From Diabrotica undecimpunctata (taxonomy: Eukaryota; Arthropoda; Insecta; Coleoptera; Chrysomelidae), in contig NC_092812.1 in the NCBI RefSeq assembly GCF_040954645.1, positions 5,377,001 through 5,441,000 on the forward strand: a stretch of 64,000 nt of DNA, in the 5' to 3' direction. This document shows positions 46,350 through 57,187 of this stretch, piece after piece. The translations under genes and the position numbers were made by a program. The stretch's first letter is position 1; each line of letters begins with the position of its first letter. The notes below the pieces were generated by a model. That model saw only the letters and a program-made list of their open reading frames with translations. It did no database searches and was not told where the DNA came from.

Positions 46350-46529
46350 AAATTTTCTACCAAGTAACCAAAACCAAAATTTGATTAATTTATTAATGTT
46401 CTGTATTTTGAGAAAGATTTCCGAAGTAGAAATCGAAACGTCAAAAATAAACTTATTATAAACTTAAATTGTGGCTTATTCCCCAAAAAGTAGGAAAGGG
46501 CATTAAGATGCCACAAGAAAATAGCTTCA
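46350..46529 (+). mobile_element. Solo terminus of the Penelope-like family
   Basis: Matches the right-hand end of the Penelope-like dimer (62735-62910). It has CAAGTAACCAAAA, the hairpin block GATTTCCGAAGTAGAAATCG, then GAAACGTC, TTGTGGCTTATTCCC and the terminal ATGCCACAAGAAAATAGC then TTCAGAACAA. No coding part is attached. It is a truncated copy or an end left by recombination. Confidence 0.8.
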
Positions 46530-47445
46530 GAACAATATTAGTTATTAACATTATATTGAAAAAATTATTAGGTATACTTGTAAATCAAAATCCTAATAAT
46601 AAATTAAGTTGAAAAAAGTGTTAAAAACATAAAAAAATAAAACTATGCCTTTTTACACTTTCTTCTTCTGCGTCTCTTTTTCCTTCCCTTTCTTAATTCA
46701 TTGTGAATTCGAATTGTTGTCTTCAGTATAGTTTTGAAATAGGTATTGTAAATATTTCATTTAATTAGCGAAACAAAATGGTCCAACAAAATAGAATGGT
46801 CCATTTAGGACCATTCCATTTTCTTTGTCATTCCATTCAAGGCAACACTCAAAGAACATCTGGACTGAATGTGTTACTGGCTACTTTTACGGCATTATTT
46901 AAAAATCTAATATTCTTCGACCTCTTTCTCCCTATCTTTTGTATTTTGTTGGTGGTCGGTTTGCTTTTCTCTTCATAATAAACTAAAATATTATTTACTA
47001 TTAGAAATTTAACATTGCCACAACTATACCAGCTTTTTATTTATTTCGATAAAGACTCAATTCTATTTGCAATAAAAAAATATGTAAAATTTAATTCTAT
47101 ATAGAACTAATTCTTTGCGCACCAAAGTGAGACTTTTTCATTATTCAACATTTTAATTCTATACGGTAATATGTTAGAGTGTATATAAAAATCGTGTACA
47201 TAATTATATTATCTCTATACTGCCACATGTTACTTTAAAGTGAAAAAAATTACCACTTTTTATTTCTATACAGCCACCAATCGAATTCCGTCCGTATCGA
47301 CTTAAAAATTAAAATTACACTTACACTAATTCTTTACAAAAAGAGCCACTTTCGTTAAAGATGGCACACACTCGCTTCGAGCTTAGGCGCAATACTAAAC
47401 CTGTCTGTATAGAAATCAACTCTTACAAATCTTCGTTTAGTGCAA
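46530..47445. other. No gene seen
   Basis: AT-rich. The 66-codon frame at 46778-46978 shows no family motif and I treat it as chance. Confidence 0.5.
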
Positions 47446-47449
47446 TAAA

Positions 47450-49100
47450 GACGCATATAGTGATTTCTACGAGTAGGATTAATCCAGACCATCCCTTTCC
47501 GCCTATAGCACTCTGATGCGTAATAGGGGCACAACTATCAATAAAATGATCTTCATGTGGGAGTCCTGGGTAATAGAACTCAAACACTAACCTAACCGAA
47601 TCAAAATCAGGACAGCGCATTGTCGCTATAATACTGTTATCATAAAGTGGGTTATCGGCGAACTAAAGTTGCTTACTTGGGCCTCAAGTCTTCGCTCTGA
47701 GTTAGGCTTAGTTTGGGGATTTGGTGCTCAAGGGGTTAAGCCCTACGTGTCCGGGTTTTTGAGGATTTTGTTAATTATTTTTGGTGGCCTGTGCCGGTTT
47801 TTTGTTAGTATTTTTTAATATTTTTTATGTTTTTTTTTATTTTTTTTTGGTAGGTGGCCTGAAACAAAAAATCATAGTTAGTAAATGTTTATACTATAAT
47901 ATGAATAATACGATAATATATAGTTCCATAATATAATAATCTAAGTGTCCACTTAAAAGCAACTCAGCCCACGCTGTATATTTTGTCCATGAATTTTTCT
48001 TCTTCTTTGTCCACGAAAAGTATTCTTTGTATGCTGTTATGTTGTTTGTTGTATAATTTCTCTCTGGTGTTTTGTTTTATTTCTGGTGTTTTTATTATTT
48101 TCTCTCTTGTTTTTTGGTTTTTCGACTATTTGCTGTTTCGGTCTTTTGTGCTTCCATCTATGAAAATCGTCATACCTCATTATCTCTCGCATTATGTGAC
48201 TTGGATGGTTCTCCATCTCTGCGTACGAAAAATAAGTCTTGTCATTGCTCCACTGTAACCGTATCTTCTCATTTTATAAATCAGTCCTTTATGCCAGACT
48301 CTGTCGAAAGCTTTGCTTACGTCTAGGAAGGCAGCTCCTGTGTATTGTTTGTCGGTAAATCCAGCTGCTATGTACTCTGTAATTTGAGCACTTGCAGCTC
48401 ATTGGAGTACTTTGATCTGAAGACGTATTATGCTTCGGGTATGATGTCTAATCTATCTGTTTCAGCTTGGAGTCTGCTGAGTATTACTCTCCCTACAATC
48501 TTGCTAATTGCAGGTAGTTAGCTTATAGGCCTGTAATTTTTCGGAAATGTGCTGTCTTTTTCTGGCTTTGGTAACGTTATGACATGGGCCTCTTTTCACC
48601 TGTTTGGGAATTTCTTAAATCTTAGCATCGCGTTAATGATATTTGTTAAATAGACTATGGCTCTCACTGGTAGGTATTTTAGAATCATGTTTGTAATTTA
48701 ATCTAGAGCAGGTGCTTTTTTTGGCGATCTATTTTTAATTAGCTAGTTTAATTTCTCCGGTGATGTAGGAGGGATGATTTCGTTAAGATTGTCAGGTCTT
48801 TCTCTTTATCTTTCAACTTCTTTTCTATCGTCTAAAGTCGATGTCCCCGTCTGGGTGGTAATTTAATGTACACTCTCTCTCTCGAGAGTACTCCTCAGTA
48901 CCTCTGCTTTTTCCACGGTAGTGTATACTATTACATTTTCTCCGTGTGATCGAGGTCTGTCGTTTCTGAGTGTTCTCTGAAGCCTCCAAATATTTTGCAT
49001 ATTTGGTCCTTGTTCCTCCATGTCTCTTATGTGGTTTTCCCAGCATTCATTACGGTGTTGTTGTAGTGCTGTTTTGACCCCTCAGTTTAGTCTATTTGCT
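47450..49100 (-). mobile_element. Jockey-clade element with internal deletion (copy 2)
   Basis: Same family as 17520-19575. 3' UTR blocks correspond at 47480-47780 and 48050-48225. After CTCTGCG near 48222 the alignment jumps to the equivalent of 19035 in copy 1 (TACGAA...TCTTGTCATTGCTCC). About 735 bases, including the RT YVDD region and thumb, are therefore deleted. It then continues through motifs 0-2 (48240-48720, NYRPISLL-type) and further upstream than copy 1, to the endonuclease-RT linker at 49046-48825 (RKCNSIHY, REYSRERECTLNYHPDG-type readings). Highly broken. The right edge is near 49100. Confidence 0.8.
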
Positions 49101-49139
49101 CGGTTTTTATCTGCCTGGTTTCTTCTTCTTCTTGCTGTC

Positions 49140-49435
49140 TGCTTTGCTCTATTCTTTGTCCTTATCAAAGACGGATTGCAGATTGTGTCAGGCTGAAGAG
49201 GAAATGGCGGAACACCTTTTGTGCAACTGGGGCTTGGTTAGAATAAGACTCAATAAGCATTTTCAATTCGAGTCCTACGATTTGGTAGAAGTGTTAACAT
49301 AACAATTGACTTTGTTAAAAAGGTAAGGCTAAAAGGACAACTCTAACCTAGCGATGAATCACAACAGATCTCTTAGGTCTAGTGGAAGGGTGGTTAAGCG
49401 TCAAATTATATTAAATCTAACCTAACCTAAGTATA
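49140..49435 (+). mobile_element. R1-type LINE 3' end fragment
   Basis: The plus strand reads TDCRLCQAEEEMAEHLLCNW and continues to VEVLT, stop near 49302. This is the C-terminal cysteine motif (C-LC-EEEETAEHLLC) of R1-group RTs. A ~130-base 3' UTR contains ATCACAACAGATCTCTTAGG and ends CTAACCTAACCTAA at about 49415-49428. Only the last ~50 residues remain. The CCTAA repeats resemble the insect telomeric unit but are only 2-3 copies. Confidence 0.65.
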
Positions 49436-49722
49436 GTTTAATGTTCAGATAGACCCACACACACATCGCTAGAAATGATAAGATTCAAAACCGCAAGGCG
49501 ATAAGAAGATCACCAAAATCAGACTTCGATCGAAGCGGTCGTATTTTGCTACACTCCGACAAATTAGAATTTAATTTATTTTAAACGTGTTTTTAAAAAA
49601 CCAAAGAAATAATTTATTGTGATTGTGTTTGTAGACATTTAAGTAAGTGATAACGATAAATTTGGTGTTTATTATCAATCAAATAATTACAATTCATATC
49701 TAAAACTAGCACAAAGTTAATT

Positions 49723-50493
49723 ATGCCTAATACATCGTTTTGCGCTAATTGTTCAAAACCAACTTCTACCTCCGATAGAAAGCTCCAGTGTGATGGCTGT
49801 AAGAAACCAATACACATTGCTTGTACGGATCTGTCGGTCGATGATCGAGTTACAAGGCAAACAGTTCGTGGGATATGTATACTTTGCAATTCATGTACTT
49901 CAAACATTGGGAATATTACTTAAATCAAGAGTTTACTAGTCGAGTTTAAAGCGGACATTAAGAAGAAAATTGAAAACTTTGATATTAAATTACCTGAATT
50001 CAGCAATAAATTAAATCAACTTGATTCTATTACAACAGAATTTACCGACAGCATTGTCAATGAAGCAGCTGACCGCATATTTCGTTCCAAAATTTTTTTA
50101 ATTAGAGGCGTCTCTGAACCTACAGGGGACGCACAAAATAAAAGAGATCATGATAAGAATAAAATAAATTTAGCCCTAGAAGTCATTGGATGTCAAGAAA
50201 GTCCTGTTACATTTATTTATAGAGTCGGTAAACCAGATCAAAATAAACGTTATCCCCGCATGATAAAAGTGATAATAAGTTCTGAACACCACACTCGAAA
50301 AATTCTTCTTAACAAAAATAAACTTTTGGAAAACAAATCTACTAAAACTTATTCTGTAATTGATGACAAGACACCTATGCAGCAACTTTAAAGGAACTTC
50401 GTACTGAGCTTAAAACTCGTAAAAATAATGGAGAAAATGACCTTACGATTAAATATGTGAATGGCTGTCCAAAGATAATGAAATTTCGTTCAT
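49723..50493 (+). pseudogene. CR1-type ORF1 with PHD-like zinc finger
   Basis: MPNTSFCANCSKPTSTSDRKLQCDGCKKPIHIACTDL, then RGICILCNSC: a C-X2-C...C-X2-C...H-X2-C...C-X2-C pattern like a PHD/ZZ finger, residues ~7-63. A TAA at 49921-49923 interrupts. The same frame then continues LLVEFKADIKKKIENFDIKL (coiled coil) and IFLIRGVSEPTGDAQ, FIYRVGKPDQNKRYPRMIKVII (RRM-like module found in many LINE ORF1 proteins). It reaches a frameshift near 50390 and ends PKIMKFRS at about 50493. Function by family: RNA binding. The PHD-like finger is common in CR1-clade ORF1. Confidence 0.72.
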
Positions 50494-50499
50494 AATTCT

Positions 50500-51285
50500 T
50501 CTGCACCAAAATTTACGGATTGGCTTCTTACGTATACGAATTTAAACTCACTTATGTCCAAATTTAATGAATTTATAAGTACTGTTCAACTTTTAAAACC
50601 TCACATTATTCTTCTTACAGAAACGTGGCTTAATTCTTCTATTCCCGACGCTGTTGTAAACATTGATAATTTCACTATATTTCGTAGAGATAGAGGTACT
50701 CGTCGTGGGGGGGAGTATGCATCTATTTAGCAAATTAAATTACCAATACTTTTTTGATCAGTAATAAAACAATAGACGTACCCGGTATAGAAATTATCCA
50801 CTTACTTATTACTAATGACTCTTTCATATTTAATATAGTTTGCATATACCGACCTCCGGATACAGTACTTACTCAGGACAATATGCTTATTAACAAACTT
50901 GAGGAATTATCATCTCTTGAAAATCCTATTGTTGTTGGAGATTTCAATTTTACAGACATAAGCTGGCCCATTATTTCCAAAACTGATACTATCAATTCCC
51001 AAAATTTGTTTAAAAACTTTTTCATGAACTCAAATTTATTACAACTGATAACTGAACCTACAAGGTTTAGAGCGAACAATAATCCTTTAATTTTAGACTT
51101 ATTTTTCACAAATGACGATCAACTAATTTCTACACTTGAAGTGTCCTCTCCTGTGGGTGTTTCTGACCACTCACTTATTACTGCTCACATTCAATTTAGT
51201 TTAACACCGCCTTGCAAAAATAATTTCGTAACGTATGCCACTACTGATTTCTTTAATGTAAATTCAGTTTTTCCCAGTTAAACTG
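50500..51285 (+). pseudogene. CR1-type APE endonuclease
   Basis: LMSKFNEFISTVQLLKPHIILLTETWLNSSIPD (catalytic Glu in TETW), then IFRRDRGTRRGG. A frame change follows at a G7 run (50706-50712), then from 50754 IDVPGIEIIHLLIT, IVCIYRPPDT, NPIVVGDFNFTDISW, NPLILDLFFTNDD and VGVSDHSLITAHI. Order and spacing are normal for the domain. A second shift near 51275 separates it from RT. Confidence 0.82.
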
Positions 51286-51392
51286 GCAATCTATTTTTCT
51301 TAATAACTCTGATCCATCGTCAATGTGGGACTCTTTTCTTCATACTTCTATTACAATAATTTCTGATCATACAACCGAACGGCAGCTATAGA

Positions 51393-53248
51393 GAAACCGA
51401 CTAAAACCTTGGATTAACCTCTCAGCTACCCATTTAATTCGACATAAGCGAAAGCTTTGGCAAAGATATAAACTTACTGGATCCCTTGATGATTTTCTCG
51501 CCCACCGGAATTTTTCTAACCGAGTCAAACAATCTTTGCTAAAGTTAAGAACAGAATTTGAAGAATCTATCATTGCTAGTGGTAATAGTAAAAAAGTTTA
51601 TCGGTACATTCGTACATCTTTATCTTCTATAGTCTCCATACCGTTACTTCAAAAAGCTGATGGGTCTTTATGTTCTTCGAATAACGAATCTTCGGAATGT
51701 TTATCGTTATTCTTTTCTCAGGTTTTTACAAATGAACCTAACGATGCCATTCCTCAAATAATGTGCCCACGTTTGTCTAAAACTCTTAACAATATATTTT
51801 TCACACCGGATGAAATTAAACATCATTTAAGGAAACTACGAAATAATTCATCACCTGGATTAGACGGACTTACCTCTTTTTTCCTCTGTGCAGGATCTGT
51901 AGCCATCCCTATATCTCTTATAATGAATGCTTCTTTTAATCAAGGTTCTCTCTCCTCGTCCTGGAAATTGGCTGCGGTTACTCCTATATTCAAGAAAGGA
52001 AATAAACTTGATTGCAATAATTATCGTCCAATCAGCCTGGTTCCTATTGTCGGCAAGGTCATGGAATCGATTATTTCGGAAGCTATGTCTGAGTTTCTTC
52101 TTCAAGAAAATATCATCCCTCACCAACAGCATGGCTTTATCAAAGGTCGTTCAACGATCACAAATTTACTTCGTTGTGTAAATGATTGGTCATTATCTTT
52201 AAACAATCGGAATCCTGTCGATGTAGTCTACTTAGATTTCTCCAAAGCTTTTGACCGTGTTCCAAAACGTCGATTACTAGCTAAATTGGATCACTATGGT
52301 ATCCGCGGAAAGTTGAACATTTGGATTGAAAATTTTCTATCCGACAGATACTTCAGGGTTCGTGTTGGGGAAAACCACTCACTAGATAAGCCAGTCAAGA
52401 GTGGAGTCCCACAAGGATCAGTACTTGGACCGCTACTATTTTGTGTCTACACTAGTGATCTTCCGCTCATCGTACCCACTAAGGTTTCCATTTACGCTGA
52501 TGACACGAAATTATATGTGAATCCAACTATTAACCAATATGTTCTTCAACAAGATCTTGACGCAATATTCAAATGGTCATCAGAATGGTTACTTCCGCTT
52601 AACATTGAAAAATGCGTTCTTTTACATATTGGCAAAAATAACCCATCACTACAGTACTTTATTAATAGACATCCCTTAAACTCGGTAACCTCCCACAATG
52701 ATCTCGGAGTGATAATTAATAGTGACTTAAATTGGTCTGATCATATAGTGTCGGTGTGTAAACGTGCAAACTCGAAATTGTTTTTGATCCGTAAATGTTT
52801 TACACGTATATCTCTAACTTCTGTTAGTAAACTTTACTCAATATACGTTAAACCTATTCTTGAGTTTGCCGGACCAGTGCGGAATCCAGATCTCATTCGC
52901 GATAAGATCCTACTTAAAAATGTTCAGCGTAAAGCCACAAGACTGGCATACGGCCGTGTAAGACCTAACTATGAAGATAGATTATCCATGGCTCATCTTA
53001 CGACATTCGAGCAGCGACGTCTTCGAGGTGATCTAATTATGTCCTTCCGTATTTTAAAACATAATTTTGGGAACCTAAGCACCATATTCACTTTGAGTCA
53101 AGACGAAAGATTAAGAGGCCATCGATACAAATTAAAGAGGGAACAAACTACTGCAAGGTCCAGTGTGAACTTCTTGCCAAATAGAATCTTTAATATCTGG
53201 ACAGTATTATTTATTTATTTATTGTCTCACAATTCAACTTTTGTATGA
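51393..53248 (+). CDS. CR1-type reverse transcriptase, long open frame
   Basis: Open from a nonsense codon at about 51390. The first Met is at 51536, giving 570 residues. It shows NNSSPGLDGLTSFFL, NYRPISLVPIVGKVMESII, HGFIKGRSTITNLL, VVYLDFSKAFDRVPKRRLLAKL (first Asp), KSGVPQGSVLGPLLF, VSIYADDTKLYV (YADD), NIEKCVLLHIG, NDLGVIINSDLNW, YVKPILEFAGPV and the CR1 tail KNVQRKATRLAYG, LTTFEQRRLRGDLIMSFRIL. The last ~30 residues (FLPNRIFNIWTVLFIYLLSHN) diverge where relatives read WN.LP, so the C-terminus is truncated at the TTTA-rich 3' UTR. The catalytic core is intact. Without the endonuclease it is unlikely to be autonomous. Confidence 0.85.
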
Positions 53249-53363
53249 TATACTTAATTGTTTATGTTTACTTAACTTTATAATTGGTATTAGTTTTATA
53301 AGGATGTTTTTTATTTTTGATTTCTGGGTATAATAGGAGCTCGCTCCTCTGCCCTTATTTGTA

Positions 53364-53365
<2 letters not shown>

Positions 53366-53399
<34 letters not shown>

Positions 53400-53400
53400 G
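53366..53400. repeat. (TAA)n microsatellite, left of the R4/Dong element
   Basis: About 11 TAA units, ending AAG. It continues as TAA units to the right of the element (57302-57317). Confidence 0.95.
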
Positions 53401-53536
53401 TTCTTCTATCAGGCGCGGCCCCCTGCGAATGGGGGATGCTCTCTGGGTATTCTTAGAACCGATACCCAGAGGGTAGCAGGGATGCCTGCCGTGGAACAAA
53501 AACTGACACCTGGCAGTAGGTATAAAATGCACACCC
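53401..53536 (+). promoter_or_regulatory. Structured 5' leader of the R4/Dong element
   Basis: Three hairpins can be drawn: CCCCC-TGCGAAT-GGGGG (53420-53436); a perfect 10-bp stem CTCTGGGTAT / ATACCCAGAG (about 53440-53470); and CTGCC / GGCAG enclosing 53488-53516. In R2-type elements the 5' leader self-cleaves as an HDV-like ribozyme and drives translation. By eye I could not fit the HDV double pseudoknot here, so only the structure is claimed. Confidence 0.5.
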
Positions 53537-56500
53537 ATGAAAATGGAGATTAATGATTTATGTTTAGGGTCGCTGCCTGGGGATCGCCAGGGCACGTCTG
53601 GAGCCGGCGCTGGACGTGACAGCATGCGGGACGTCGGTGGCAGGGTGTTGAGGAGGCGGGCCCCTGTCATACAATCAGCTACAGCCCAACAACAAGAAGA
53701 ACCACAAATGAGCCAAACAACAACAAGAGCTCCACCCGCTGAAGGTGCTGCGCTGGAACATCAGCCGGCGCTCACTCAAGCGGGACGACCGAGGCAGCGC
53801 ATGAAATGGACTGTGTCCATAAACGAAAATATTTTGCGCTTTTATTATAAGGTGACAAACCTCGGTCAAGAAACGATCGGCTATCGACAACAACTGTATG
53901 CCGAATTTTGCAGGGAATACCCAGAAATTCAAGTATCTGAACAAAGAGTAGCAGACCAATACCGGGTAATTTTAAGAAACAATCTTATCCCAGAGACTAG
54001 ACGCGACATTATCAGAAGCGAAATTGAACAGGAGATCCATAACCAAGAGCAAGTTGCAGACCAAGTCCCTAATGAAGTCCCCAACGAGCAGATTCCTGAG
54101 CTTCTCGTACAAGAAACTCAACCTAATAATACACAGCAGGACAATAACGAGTTGCACGATAGTCTGGTAAACGAGATGGCACGCGCTGTACAAGAGTTTA
54201 GTGGAACAAACCCACTTAGCAGACCACCGCTACCAAAAATAAACTCTTCTAAGAAATTAGGAGCGCTGTTACAAATTGTGAATACTGAAGTCCTACCCAA
54301 TTATATCACAGAGGCCCACACATTAGAATATTTGCATATGCTGATTTACTGTGCAGCAACAGCAATTGCTAATGTTATGGGCATTAAGATCAGAACACGA
54401 CGGGGTACCAACATCGGAAGGACTGGTAACAGAATAGCACCCTGGGAAAAACGACTGCTGGGGAAGATTAAATTACTGCGTAGGGACATTGGACAAATAA
54501 CAGAATACATAAGAGGAGTAAGAAGTAGAAAAATCATCAAAAGAGCTGAAGAAATATTGTTTAACACTCTAAGACACTCACGACATGATCCAGAAAACAA
54601 CACACCTCAACAATGCCTGGACACATTAAAACAAAAACTATCTGTTTACTCAGGCCGCCTGAGGAGGTACAAGGTTAGTAACCACCGGAAATGCGACAAC
54701 ATACTTTTTGAGCAAGCAGAGAAGGCTTTCTATAGGAAACTTAATTCCACTGTAGAAAATGCAAATAATAAATCCTACCCAAGCCAAGAAGAAATTCATG
54801 AGTTTTGGGGAAACCAACTTTCGACGCCAGCTACTCATAATAACAATGCTGAATGGATTGAACAAACGACGAACAACTGTCAACACTACAGTAATATTCC
54901 TTATGAACCTTTCACCACTGAAGAAGTCTCGAACATTATCAAAGAGCTTCATAACTGGAAATCTCCTGGACCAGACGGAGTTCAAAACTTCTGGCTAAAG
55001 AAGTTTTGGAGTGTTCATGAGCTTTTAACAGTATTTATTAATAATATTATTTCTAATTCACAGGAAATACCATCATTTCTTACTCAGGGAACCACTTATC
55101 TAATACCGAAGGATCAAAGTAATACCCAAGATCCAGCAAAGTACCGCCCAATTACTTGTCTTCCAACTTTGTACAAATTGGTCACATCCTGTGTGGCCCG
55201 GCGTATCTACCAACATTGTGCTCTGAACAATATCATAGAGCCTCAACAGAAAGGATGCGCTAAGGGCTCCATGGGCTGCAAAGAACAACTTATTATCGAC
55301 TCAGTCATTTCTAACCAGGCATACACCAAAAAAAGAAACCTGTTTACTGCCTTCATTGACTACAAGAAGGCTTTTGATTCAGTGCCGCATGAATGGCTGG
55401 TAGATATATTAAGAATATATAAAGTCGATGATAATCTCGTGACCTTTTTGAAGAATATAATGGCAGAGTGGAAGACTAAAATTCACCTTCAAATACCGGG
55501 TGAAATTAATATCGAAACTGAAAATATCCCTATTAACCGGGGGCTTTTCCAGGGGGACTCGTTGAGTCCACTTTGGTTCTGCCTAGCAATGAACCCACTA
55601 TCTCAGCTGCTGAACTCTACTGACTCAGGTTTTAGCATCAAAAATAACAACACTGTTGTAGCGAAGCTTAATCATCTGTTGTATATGGATGATTTAAAAT
55701 TAATGGCTTCCACTCGAAACCACCTAGATGAGATGCTAAAAACTGTAGAAAATTTCTCAAATGATATCAGTATGAATTTTGGACTAGACAAGTGCCGTAT
55801 ACTAAATATAGTCAGAGGAAAGATTCAGCCCGGAGGTTTCGATATGCAAGATGGCCAAAACATCGAGGCAATGGGTGAAAATGATATGTACAAATATCTC
55901 GGAGTAAAACAAGCGCGGAAAATTGACCATAAACAAATGAAAACTGAACTAACTTCGGAGTTCGTACGAAGAGTAAGACAACTAAATCGGTCATATCTTA
56001 ATAGTAAAAATTTGTTTAAGGCATTAAATACGTACGCCTGTTCCGCGCTGAGCTACTCATTTGGTATTATAAAGTGGTCAAAAACAGATATAGAGGATCT
56101 TCAGCGGAAAGTAAGAACACTTCTCACAAAGGCGCAAAAACATCACCCACGCAGTGCAGTAGAGAGAACAACATTACCGCGGTATCAAGGGGGAAGAGGA
56201 CTTATGGATATAGGTGAGCAATTGGACAAACAAATTGCTAATTTAAGAACTTATTTTCAGGTACAGGCTGAGACATCTACTTTACATCGAGCAATTTGCG
56301 CAGTAGATGATACGACGCCGCTTAAACTGAGGGAACAAGAAATGCGCATAAACCACCTGACTAAACAAGACAAAATGCGCACCTGGATGAGTAAACCTCT
56401 GCATGGGCGACATCTCAATGAGATCAGCCAAGAATATGTCGACAATACAGCGTCGAACTATTGGTTGACATCAGGAAAGATGTTTCCCGAGACTGAGGGT

Positions 56501-57187
56501 TTCCTACTTGCCATTCAGGATCAGGTTATTCCAACTAAAAATTACATGAAATATATTGTTAAAGATCCTCAAGTCCAAAATGACAAATGCCGATATGGAT
56601 GCCAAGCCCAAGAAACCATCCAACATCTTACCGGTGGCTGCCAGGCATTTGTCGGTACTGATTATAAAGAACGCCATGACTCAGTAGGAAAGATTATCCA
56701 CCAAGAACTAGCTGACAAACTGGGACTTCTCCAAACCGACCATCTTCCTTATTATCAATACGTCCCTGATAGAATGCTTGAAAATGACAACTACAAGCTA
56801 TACTGGGACCGTACTGTGCTTACAGACCAACCAGTGGCCCATAATAGACCCGATCTCATACTAGTTAATAAAATTACTAGGCAAACAACACTTATTGATG
56901 TGGCGATACCCAACACCAATAATTTACGTGTTAAATACAACGAAAAGATCGCCAAGTACAGAGATCTAGAAATACAAATCAGGAGACAATGGAGAATGGA
57001 AAGTACCCAGACGATACCCATTATTCTTTCTACCACTGGAGTCATCCCGAAGAGCCTCCTAGAAAACATAAAAAAGCTGGGTCTAAACGAACATCTATAT
57101 AAGATTATGCAGAAAGCTGTGTTACTTTTGACGTCCAGATGCGTACGAAAATTTTTGGGAGATACACCGACATACCAAGTCACCTAG
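53537..57187 (+). CDS. R4/Dong polyprotein: Myb-like domain, RT, restriction-like endonuclease (1216 aa)
   Basis: One uninterrupted frame. Residues 1-85 are Arg/Gln/Pro-rich. A Myb-like DNA-binding segment (~88-152: MKWTVSINENILRFYY, GYRQQLYAEFC, VSEQRVADQYRVILRNN) probably recognises target DNA. RT: NWKSPGPDGVQNFWLKKFW, TTYLIPKD, YRPITCLPTLYKLVTS, FTAFIDYKKAFDSVPHEW (D608), GLFQGDSLSPLWF, LLYMDDLKLMA (YMDD 716-719) and YKYLGV. The C-terminal CCHC knuckle CRYGCQAQETIQHLTGGC starts at C1018. The PD-(D/E)XK-type nuclease is NRPDLILVNKITRQTTLIDVAIP (D1106, D1121), then KYRDLEIQIRRQW. All residues expected for target-primed reverse transcription are present. It could start at either Met 1 or Met 3. 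No Kozak preference decides it. Confidence 0.93.
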   Translation: MKMEINDLCLGSLPGDRQGTSGAGAGRDSMRDVGGRVLRRRAPVIQSATAQQQEEPQMSQTTTRAPPAEGAALEHQPALTQAGRPRQRMKWTVSINENILRFYYKVTNLGQETIGYRQQLYAEFCREYPEIQVSEQRVADQYRVILRNNLIPETRRDIIRSEIEQEIHNQEQVADQVPNEVPNEQIPELLVQETQPNNTQQDNNELHDSLVNEMARAVQEFSGTNPLSRPPLPKINSSKKLGALLQIVNTEVLPNYITEAHTLEYLHMLIYCAATAIANVMGIKIRTRRGTNIGRTGNRIAPWEKRLLGKIKLLRRDIGQITEYIRGVRSRKIIKRAEEILFNTLRHSRHDPENNTPQQCLDTLKQKLSVYSGRLRRYKVSNHRKCDNILFEQAEKAFYRKLNSTVENANNKSYPSQEEIHEFWGNQLSTPATHNNNAEWIEQTTNNCQHYSNIPYEPFTTEEVSNIIKELHNWKSPGPDGVQNFWLKKFWSVHELLTVFINNIISNSQEIPSFLTQGTTYLIPKDQSNTQDPAKYRPITCLPTLYKLVTSCVARRIYQHCALNNIIEPQQKGCAKGSMGCKEQLIIDSVISNQAYTKKRNLFTAFIDYKKAFDSVPHEWLVDILRIYKVDDNLVTFLKNIMAEWKTKIHLQIPGEINIETENIPINRGLFQGDSLSPLWFCLAMNPLSQLLNSTDSGFSIKNNNTVVAKLNHLLYMDDLKLMASTRNHLDEMLKTVENFSNDISMNFGLDKCRILNIVRGKIQPGGFDMQDGQNIEAMGENDMYKYLGVKQARKIDHKQMKTELTSEFVRRVRQLNRSYLNSKNLFKALNTYACSALSYSFGIIKWSKTDIEDLQRKVRTLLTKAQKHHPRSAVERTTLPRYQGGRGLMDIGEQLDKQIANLRTYFQVQAETSTLHRAICAVDDTTPLKLREQEMRINHLTKQDKMRTWMSKPLHGRHLNEISQEYVDNTASNYWLTSGKMFPETEGFLLAIQDQVIPTKNYMKYIVKDPQVQNDKCRYGCQAQETIQHLTGGCQAFVGTDYKERHDSVGKIIHQELADKLGLLQTDHLPYYQYVPDRMLENDNYKLYWDRTVLTDQPVAHNRPDLILVNKITRQTTLIDVAIPNTNNLRVKYNEKIAKYRDLEIQIRRQWRMESTQTIPIILSTTGVIPKSLLENIKKLGLNEHLYKIMQKAVLLLTSRCVRKFLGDTPTYQVT

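Larger units (their letters stand above)
49440..53365 (+). mobile_element. CR1-type non-LTR retrotransposon, near complete
   Basis: 5' UTR from about 49440, ORF1 (49723-50490), ORF2 endonuclease (50500-51280) and RT (51393-53248), then a 3' UTR ending at a (TAA)n tract (53366-53399). A handful of lesions break ORF1 and the endonuclease, while RT is one long open frame. The downstream R4/Dong element sits in its (TAA)n tail. Confidence 0.87.

Noticed and set aside
46778..46978. 66-codon hydrophobic plus-strand frame
   Set aside because: No homology recognised and no flanking coding signal. Likely chance.
53401..53536. HDV-like ribozyme in the R4/Dong leader
   Set aside because: I could not form the P1/P1.1/P4 nested pseudoknot around the hairpins by eye, so it is reported only as a structured leader.
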